64,000 nt of DNA, taken from contig NC_043741.1 in NCBI RefSeq assembly GCF_004337985.1, positions 7,358,032-7,422,031 of the forward strand. The letters are read 5' to 3'. Source of the stretch: Pyricularia pennisetigena. Its lineage: Eukaryota; Ascomycota; Sordariomycetes; Magnaporthales; Pyriculariaceae. The notes beneath the pieces are model-generated. The model was not told the DNA's origin. It made no database searches and saw nothing but the letters and a program-made list of their open reading frames with translations. Both the position numbers and the translations under genes were made by a program. This document shows positions 57,001 through 64,000 of the stretch, piece by piece. Position 1 is the stretch's first letter. Each line of letters starts with the position of its first letter.

Positions 57001-60000
57001 CATGGTACCTGACAGAGGGCAGACCCATGCCTGAATTGAACGCAGCCATAGACATAGATGTCTTGTACTCTATGAGTCTGGCGGTGGAGGTTTCGAGAGG
57101 AACCTTTCTGCACCCCGTGCTAGGAACAAGACGAGACACGGCAGAGACCGTACTGGCGCTTTCGCCCAAGCAGGCTTCGATAATCAGAGTTCCTCAGGCC
57201 TTCGTCATCCCCGCCCAGGGCTCGGCAGAGTATCTACATTTACAGCTGTTTTACACTGAACTCCTTGCCCGCGCCGTCCTCAGAGACGTCTCGGCCGGGA
57301 CAATTGTCATTGTGCTACGGCCGAACCGCATGCTCAGCTACGCAGTAGATCGTCTCGCCATAGACAAGGGAGCCAAAGTCTTCCATCTCTCTGATGAGCC
57401 TGGCACAGAGTGGGATTATCTTCACCACAAATCCACAAGAGCTGCGGTGCAGAGCTGGATAACCTCCAAGATCGGGACCGAACCCCCATCGGCTGTGTTG
57501 CTGTTGGACTTTGGCGTGGACGAGTTCCTCTCTGCGAACATTCTGGAATGCTTACCGGCAGAGGTTACTCGGGTCAAGGTCGGCGCTCAGTTCACTTCAC
57601 CCAGGGCACGCACAGCATTGGGACACTCGCAGCAGAAAATCAGGTCTATTCTCGCCAACATCAAGTACTCCCTATTGCCAGCCCAGCAGACGTACAACTC
57701 GAGCGACGTGCACCAGAACCTGAAGGTATTCACACTGGAGCACTTGACAACCAACAATATCGGCACTGGCAGCGATGCCTATGTGGTGTCTTGGCCGACT
57801 GAAACCAGCACAGTTCCAGTCCAAGTCGAACCTGTCAGTTCCAAGGTTACGTTCAGGACTGACAGGACTTACTGGCTTGTCGGGCTTTCCGGCAGCCTAG
57901 GCCTGTCCCTCTGCGAATGGATGACCCAGCAGGGAGCTCGTTACATAGTCATCACCAGCCGAAACCCCAAGGTGGACGAGAGGTGGATGAACAAGATGAA
58001 GAGCTTAGGGGTTAAAGTTGAAGTCATGGCCAAGTAAGTAAAAATCAAAAAAAAAAAAAAAAAAAAAAAAAAAACCCAGTCTCGCTCTCGCTCAGAAACT
58101 GACCGCGCTCTCTAGCAATATCTGCGACCGAGAGTCCGTCCGATCTGTCCACAGCCACATGTGCCAAAACATGCCTCCCATCGCAGGAGTCGCCCAAGGA
58201 GCCATGGTCCTTCACGACACTGCCTTTTCCGAACTTGATCTGGAGCGCGTTGACAAGGTCACGCAGCCCAAAGTCAAGGGAAGCATTTATTTGGAAGAGA
58301 TATTCCACGATGCCCCGCTCGACTTTTTTGTCTTTTTCTCATCCATGGCCTGCGTGACTGGAAACCCCGGGCAGTCCGCCTACGCCGCCGCCAACATGTT
58401 CATGTCGGGCTTGGCGGTCCAGCGCAGGCGGAGGGGCCTCAACGCCTCCGTGGTGCACATTGGCGCCATCTTTGGTAACGGCTACGTCACTAGAGAGCTG
58501 ACCCTGGCGCAGCAGGAGTTCCTGCGTAAGGTCGGTAACATGTGGCTTTCGGAACAAGACTTTAGACAGCTCTTTGCGGAGGCGGTTCTGGCGGGTCGGC
58601 CGGACGACGCGGCGTCTCCGGAGCTCTCGACCGGCATGATGACGATAGACAACAGCGACGAATCCAGGAAGAACATCACTTGGTTTGATAACCCAATGTT
58701 CCAGCACTGCATCAAGCAAAGTCACGATGGCGAGCTGGGTGGCCAGGCCGCAAAGGGTCGAACCTTGCCGGTCAAGACGCAACTCTTGGAGGCCATCAAC
58801 CCGGCTGAAGTGCACGAGATTATCCACGGTAAGAAGAAAGAAAATCATTGGGACTGGGGAGTCTCTCTATTTTTGTTTCATTCACTGACATGTGTTTCTG
58901 CAGATGCTTTTGCTGCCAAGCTACGGTCCAGTCTCCAACTCGAAGACGACCGGCCTATTGTCGATCAGACGGCCGACACACTCGGCATCGACTCCCTCTT
59001 CGCCGTCGACATCAGGTCGTGGTTCATCAAAGAACTCCAACTTGAGATCCCCGTCCTCAAGATCCTGGGCGGGGCAACAGTAGCCGAGATCCTCGAGACT
59101 GCGCAACAGTTGCTGCCCAACGAGTTGACCCCGAAGCTGGATCCCAATGACAAGAGCGCCGCGAGGAAGCAGAAGCCGCAAACCGCCAGCACCCCAGCCA
59201 AGGATGACACTACCAAAGGGACTCCTGCAAAAGTTCCCGCGGCTGTCGGAAAGGCCAGCGACCGCAGAGTTGTTGCCGCAAAGGTGGAATCTGTCAAGGA
59301 CAAACCAGAAACCGCCGCGCCTCCCTCGGTGCAGTGGAAGGTCCCTGCTGAACACAGCACACCTGCTGTCGGCGACGTGGATGATAAATCACTGTCCAGT
59401 GAGGATGCGGTCAACATCACGCCTTCCAGCCTCGGCACGGCCTTCACCCACAAATCCGTCGCTTCTTCGAGTACAGGGTCCGAGATTGACGCATCCGGGG
59501 GCCCATCGCATGGCTCAGTGTGGTCTCTCGACACGACGAACAGCGAGGTTGCCGTCGCCAAGAAAGTCCCAATCACATTCGCCCAGTCGCGAATCTGGTT
59601 TTTGGAAAAGTACCTGGAGGACGCTGCTTCGGCTCTCAACATCACCCTGACCATTGAACTCGACGGCCCTCTGGACGTTGATCGGTTCGAAAAGGCCGTC
59701 AAGCTTATCGGTCAGCGGCACGAGGCGTTGAGGACGCGGTTCGTATCTGGAGATGGTTCCGACCAGCCCATGCAGGAAGTCCTTGTCAACTCGACGCTGA
59801 GCCTGGAAAAACAAGCCATGGCCGACGACGCCGAGGCGGAAAGCGTCTACCGCGAGCTGAAGCAGCATAAATACAAGCTGGAGGAGGGCGTCAACATGCG
59901 GATCGTCCTTCTCAAAAAGTCACGCGAATCGTTCCGCCTCGTCATTGGGTATCATCACATCAACATGGACGGCGTCAGTCTGGAAATAATCCTGCGCGAA

Positions 60001-63000
60001 CTGCAAATGGCGTACGACTCAAAGAGGCTTCCGAGCCCCGGCAGCATTCTCCAGTATCCGGATTTCGCCAAGCAGCAGCACCGAGAATTCGAGTCGGGAG
60101 AATGGCGAGACTCGATTGCGTTTTGGAGGAACGAGTTTTGCGACCGCCCGCCCTCCGTCCTCCCGCTCTTGCCCCTGGCCAAGACGCGATCTCGCACCGC
60201 CCTCACGTCCTACTCGAGCCACGCAGCCGAGTTCCGTCTGGAGCAGGCGACGCTCGCCCGCATCCAGTCGGCGTGCGCAGCGTCAAAGGCCACGCCGTTC
60301 CAGTTCCACCTCGCCGTCTTTTATGTTTTGCTGTCCCGAATGGTGGACGCCGAGGACATTTGCATCGGCATCAGCTCGGCAAACAGGCAGGATGCCGCCA
60401 TGATGCAGAGCGTCGGCATGTACCTGAACCTCTTGCCCGTCGTGCTCAGGTCCCAGCCGAACGAGACCTTTGCCAGCGTCCTCGGGCGGGTGCGGACCAA
60501 GGTCATGGCCGCGTTTGCTCACTCCAGGGTGCCGTTTGATGTCATCGTCAACGAGCTGGGCGTCCCGCGCGCCACCACCCACAGCCCCCTGTTCCAGGTT
60601 TTGGTCAACTACCGACCGGGGGCAGCAGAGAGGAGAGACTTTTGCGGCTGCCGCAGCGAGGTGAAGTCGTTTGAGCAGGGCCAGGCTGCGTACGACCTCA
60701 GCTTGGACATCATCGAGAACCCCGGGGGAGAGTGCAGGGTCATGATGGCTGGCCAGTCGACGCTTTTCGAGCCAGAGGATTTGGGGCTTTTGCGAGACAT
60801 GTACCAGCGATTACTGCTCGGGTTCTCCCGCAACCAAGCTCTAAGACTGATGACTCCCTCGCTTTATGACCCAGAAACCGTCAAGGATGCGCTGAGAATT
60901 GGGCGAGGTATGTCAAGCATAGCCGTTTTATTTTCCTCTTTTGACTCACCTAACTCAACATTTACAATACAGGTCCTTCGTATATCCACCAGTGGCCAGA
61001 GACCTTGATCCACCGAATCGATGAGATGATGGAGCAAAGGGGCGACAGCCTGGCTGTTGCAGACGGCTCCAGCAGGTCTCTGACCTACTCGCAGCTGTCG
61101 AGAAGAGCAAACTCCATTGCTGCCTCGCTGCGAGGCATCGGACGCGGAAGCAGAATAGGCGTGCACCTCGATCCTGGCGCAGATTGGATCTGTTCACTCT
61201 TGGCCATTCTGCGCCGAGACGCAGTATATGTTCCTCTCGATGCCGTGTCCGGGTACGCCCGGCTGTCTGCTATTCTGCAAGACAGCAAGCCAGACTTGGT
61301 GCTCGTCGACGACTCGACCGAGAAACAAGCAAAACTTCACTTCTCACCTCTCCTGCCGGCAGATCGGCTTGTCAACATCGACAGCGTCCCAACTGCTACG
61401 GCCGCCACCTTGACCAACATGGCAAAAGGAGGCTCGGTCGCTGCTCTCATGTACACCAGTGGCTCTACGGGAGTCCCGAAAGGAATCTTGATGAAGCATG
61501 AGTCTTTCCGCAACAATATCGAAATCATGTCCGAAAGGCTGGGATACAACCATGGTCACACCGTCACCCTGCAGCAAAGCTCATACAGTTTCGACATGTC
61601 TCTATGCCAGATCTTCCTGGCGCTTTCAACCGGCGGGGCACTTCAGGTTGTGCCAAAGCATCTCCGAGCAGACCCCGTGGCCATCTCTTCCATCATTGCC
61701 AACCACGCTATTACCAACACTACGGCGACTCCCTCGGAGCTCATCAGCTGGGTTCGCTACGGGAACGTCGAGGAGCTGGTCAAATCCACTTGGAAGACTG
61801 TACAAAGCGGCGGCGAGCCCATCCGGGATGGTCTCAAAGCCGCCTTCCGCACAGTCGACAAGCCAGGACTGCGTCTGGTGGACTGCTACGGTCCAACGGA
61901 GATCACCTTCTGCTCCCACATCCGCGACGTCGACTGCTGGGCCGAGGAGACCAGCCAAAACATGGGACTTGAGGTGCTGCCCAACTACTCCACCTACATT
62001 GTGGACTCCTCCAGCATGAAGGCCGTCCCGGCCGGGATGCCAGGGGAGGTGCTGATAGGAGGAGCCGGCGTCGTAGCCGGATATCTGCACAGCGAGCTGA
62101 ACACCCGAGGTTTTGCACACGACAGCTTCGCCTCGGCCGAGTTCCACAAGCAAGGCTGGACGCAGCTGCATCGGACCGGCGACTCGGGGCGCATCAGTCA
62201 GCTCAACGGGCGCCTGCTGCTCGAGGGCCGCATCAAGGACGACACGCAGGTGAAGCTGCGAGGTCTGCGGATAGACCTGCAGGAGATCGAGGCTGCCGTG
62301 GTCCACGCCGCCAAGGGAGCCATCGTCGATTGTGTCGTCGGCGTCGCGCAGTCGGCGGCCACCACCACCTCGGACGAGTACCTCGTTGCTTTTGCCACGG
62401 CCGGTCCGACCGCCGCCAAGGATCGTCTCGACCACGTCATCCACCAGCTTCCCCTGCCTCAATACATGAAGCCTGCCGCGCTCGTCGTGCTGGAAAAGAT
62501 GCCCACCAATGTTTCGGGCAAGCTTGACCGGTCCGCTCTCAAGTCGATCCCACTGCCCCAGGCGACCGAAACAGGCGACAGAGAGCTTCAGCCTCCCGTC
62601 GGCGAGAGCCTCAGTGGCACCGAGTCGCGCTTGAAGCAGCTGTGGGAGAGCATCCTGCCCAGAGAGGTCTCGTCTCAGCACCAGATCACAGCCGCGTCTG
62701 ATTTCTTCCACGTCGGCGGCAGCTCCATGTTGCTCATCGGCCTGCGAGCCAACATCCAGAATACCTTCAAAGTCGCGGTTTCGCTCTTTCAGCTCTTTGA
62801 CGCCAGCACGCTCGGCGGCATGGCAGCCCTGATCCAGGAGCTTTCGAGCGGCGGCGGTTCGGATCTGGGTCCGGGGCAGTCCGGCGGCACGGTGGACGTG
62901 GACGTGGACTGGGAAGACGAAACCGCCGTCTCGCCGGCGTTGCGGACGGTTCCGGTCAAGAAGGACTTCTTCACGAACCCAGAGGTCGTGGTGCTGACCG

Positions 63001-63914
63001 GGTCGACCGGCTTCCTCGGCCAGGCGATCCTCGCGCGCCTGCTGAGCGACGGCATCGTCAAGAAGATCCACTGCCTTGCCGTCCGGCACGACGTCCCGCT
63101 GTTCAGCTCCGCCAAGGTCGTCACGCACCGCGGGGACCTGGCGCTGCCGGGCTTCGGGCTGCCCGAGGAGGAGCTCGCGGGCATATTCGCCGAGGCGCAC
63201 GCCGTCATCCACAACGGCGCCGACGTGTCCTTTGCCAAGTCGTATCGCAGCCTCAAGCCGGCCAACTTGGAAGCGACCAAGGAGCTGGTCCGCCTGAGCC
63301 TGCCGCGGCAGACGTCGTTCCACTACGTCTCGACCGCCGCCGTCGCGACCCTGACCGGCCACGACGGCTGGGAGCAGAGGTCCGTGGGCGGGTTCCCGCC
63401 GCCGGCCGGGACCGACGGCTACCTGGCGACCAAGTGGGCTTCGGAGCGCCACCTCGAAAAGGTCAGCGACCGGTGCGAGCTCCCCATCTGGATCCACCGC
63501 CCGTCGTCCATCACGGGGCCCGGGGCGCCCGCCAACGACCTCGTGGCCAACCTCGTCGGCTTCTCGCGGACCATGGCCGCGACGCCCGACACGAGCGCCT
63601 GGACCGGGTGCCTCGACTTCATCTCGGTCGACAGGGCCGCCCTGCTGATCCTCGACGAGGTCTACGAGGACTACTCGTGGCCCGGCCACGTCAAGTACCT
63701 GTACGAGTCGGGCGAGCGCGTCGTGGCCCTCCCGGACATGAGAAACCTGCTCGAGAGGGAGATCGGCTCCGCTGTCGACGTCGTGCCCATGGACGAATGG
63801 GTCCGCAGGGCCGTGAAACAAGGTCTAAGCCCCTTGCTGGGAGAATATTTGAAGCGTGCGGCTGATGCTCCGCTTGTCTTTCCTAAACTGATCCGACACG
63901 AGAGTTTTTTCTAA
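51056..63914 (+). CDS. Highly reducing PKS-NRPS hybrid (KS-AT-DH-MT-KR-ACP-C-A-T-R)
   Basis: About 4084 aa from exons 51056-51604, 51813-51866, 51969-52323, 52396-58033, 58116-58828, 58904-60907 and 60973-63914 (12,255 nt). KS: Cys178 (DTACSSS), His317, His363. AT: Ser655 (GHSSGE). DH: His992 and Asp1175, but the HxxxG glycine is Arg996. [11 protein letters not shown] near 1446. [10 protein letters not shown] near 2148 and Tyr2288. ACP: Ser2467. A Lys/Pro/Thr-rich linker spans about 2510-2650. C: HHINMDG at 2787. [12 protein letters not shown] near 3264, [13 protein letters not shown] near 3617. T: Ser3689. R: TGSTGFLG near 3780, Tyr3921 and Lys3925. There is no ER domain; the cluster reductase would act in trans. 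The enzyme would build a methylated reduced polyketide, amidate it with an amino acid and release it reductively as an aldehyde, as in ACE1/CcsA/PyiS-type systems. The first intron position is a twin intron. Confidence 0.95.
51605..51812 (+). other. Spliceosomal twin intron (stwintron) in the KS coding region
   Basis: An internal intron at 51606-51690 (85 nt, GTATGT donor, GCTAAC branch site at 51675-51680, CAG acceptor) splits the donor of an external intron. Removing it joins G51605 to TGAGTATC at 51691, creating a consensus GTGAGT donor. The external intron then runs to AG at 51811-51812, with a CTAAT branch site at 51787-51791. Exon 1 ends with ATT at 51604 in phase 0 and exon 2 starts GCT ATG CAC, giving [18 protein letters not shown], the expected KS sequence. 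Direct splicing from 51606 to 51812 shifts the frame. Confidence 0.8.
58034..58115 (+). other. Intron in the KR region with a long A homopolymer
   Basis: An 82-bp intron, GTAAGT to CTCTAG, containing about 27 A residues (58048-58074). It joins VEVMA to NNICDRES in frame. Confidence 0.9.
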
Positions 63915-63963
63915 GTCTGGTTGTTTGCCGTGCCATATTGTTAGACCTGCTGAGTTGTCTTGA

Positions 63964-63994
<31 letters not shown>

Positions 63995-64000
63995 CTTCAT
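63915..64000. other. 3' flank of the PKS-NRPS
   Basis: Ends in a T homopolymer of about 28 bases (63967-63994). The cluster probably continues beyond the window. Confidence 0.7.

Noticed and set aside
61626..63821. 731-codon minus-strand open frame opposite the PKS-NRPS 3' end
   Set aside because: Antisense shadow of the A, T and R domains; no motifs of its own.
1..64000. CRISPR arrays, rRNA or tRNA genes
   Set aside because: No spaced-repeat array was seen, and none is expected in a fungal nucleus. No convincing tRNA or rRNA sequence was found by eye; a covariance-model search would be needed to exclude a tRNA.
41109..64000. Transcription factor, transporter or alpha/beta hydrolase genes of the cluster
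   Set aside because: Looked for in all spacers of the cluster; no zinc-cluster motif, multi-span protein or GxSxG hydrolase frame is present.

Overview
The window reads as nuclear DNA of a filamentous ascomycete, most likely a plant-associated Sordariomycete. Genes carry short introns (mostly 59-140 bp) with GTRAGT-type donors and CTAAY branch sites, intergenic spacers are long, and many products are secreted. It holds fungal cell-wall-degrading enzymes (AA9, GH131, GH11), fungal-type CBM1 modules, several small secreted proteins and a fungal PKS-NRPS cluster. The genus cannot be fixed from sequence alone. Most gene models below were built by joining exons by hand at GT-AG sites that keep the frame; each joined model listed with exons sums to a multiple of three.

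Layout. 0-7.5 kb: the 3' end of a carboxylesterase-like gene, a complete secreted type-B carboxylesterase, a GFA-type zinc protein interrupted by an NN gap, and a small secreted protein. 8.3-10 kb: an AT-rich island bounded by diverged inverted repeats, probably a decayed transposable element. 10.5-16.7 kb: an SRPK-like kinase with two short 5' exons, an unrecognised gene, a frameshifted Cys-rich relic and a secreted NucA/NucB-like protein with two tandem-repeat blocks. 18.4-22.1 kb: an AA9 LPMO and a GH131 glucanase, both with CBM1. 22.4-41.1 kb: secreted proteins and likely effectors spread through gene-poor DNA. These include a small Cys-containing protein, a vacuolar/secreted-type M28 aminopeptidase, a GH11 xylanase, a Lys-rich 46-residue-repeat protein, a 132-aa Cys-containing protein, a secreted Nudix hydrolase and a cyanovirin-like protein. 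A macro-domain-like protein lies among them.

41.6-63.9 kb: a secondary-metabolite cluster of five genes: P450-1 (-), trans-enoyl reductase (-), Diels-Alderase (+), P450-2 (+) and a complete PKS-NRPS of about 4084 aa (+). Its domain order is KS-AT-DH-MT-KR-ACP-C-A-T-R. The enoyl reductase would act in trans on the PKS. The reductive R domain keeps its YxxxK motif and would release an aminoacyl polyketide aldehyde. The Diels-Alderase would close a ring and the two P450s would decorate it. This gene set matches cytochalasan-type (ACE1/CcsA/PyiS-like) clusters. The alpha/beta hydrolase, transporter and regulator usual in such clusters are not in the window and may lie beyond 64 kb.

The most unusual feature is in the first intron position of the PKS-NRPS. 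The KS reading frame is restored only if a spliceosomal twin intron (one intron nested inside the donor of another) is spliced in two successive steps.
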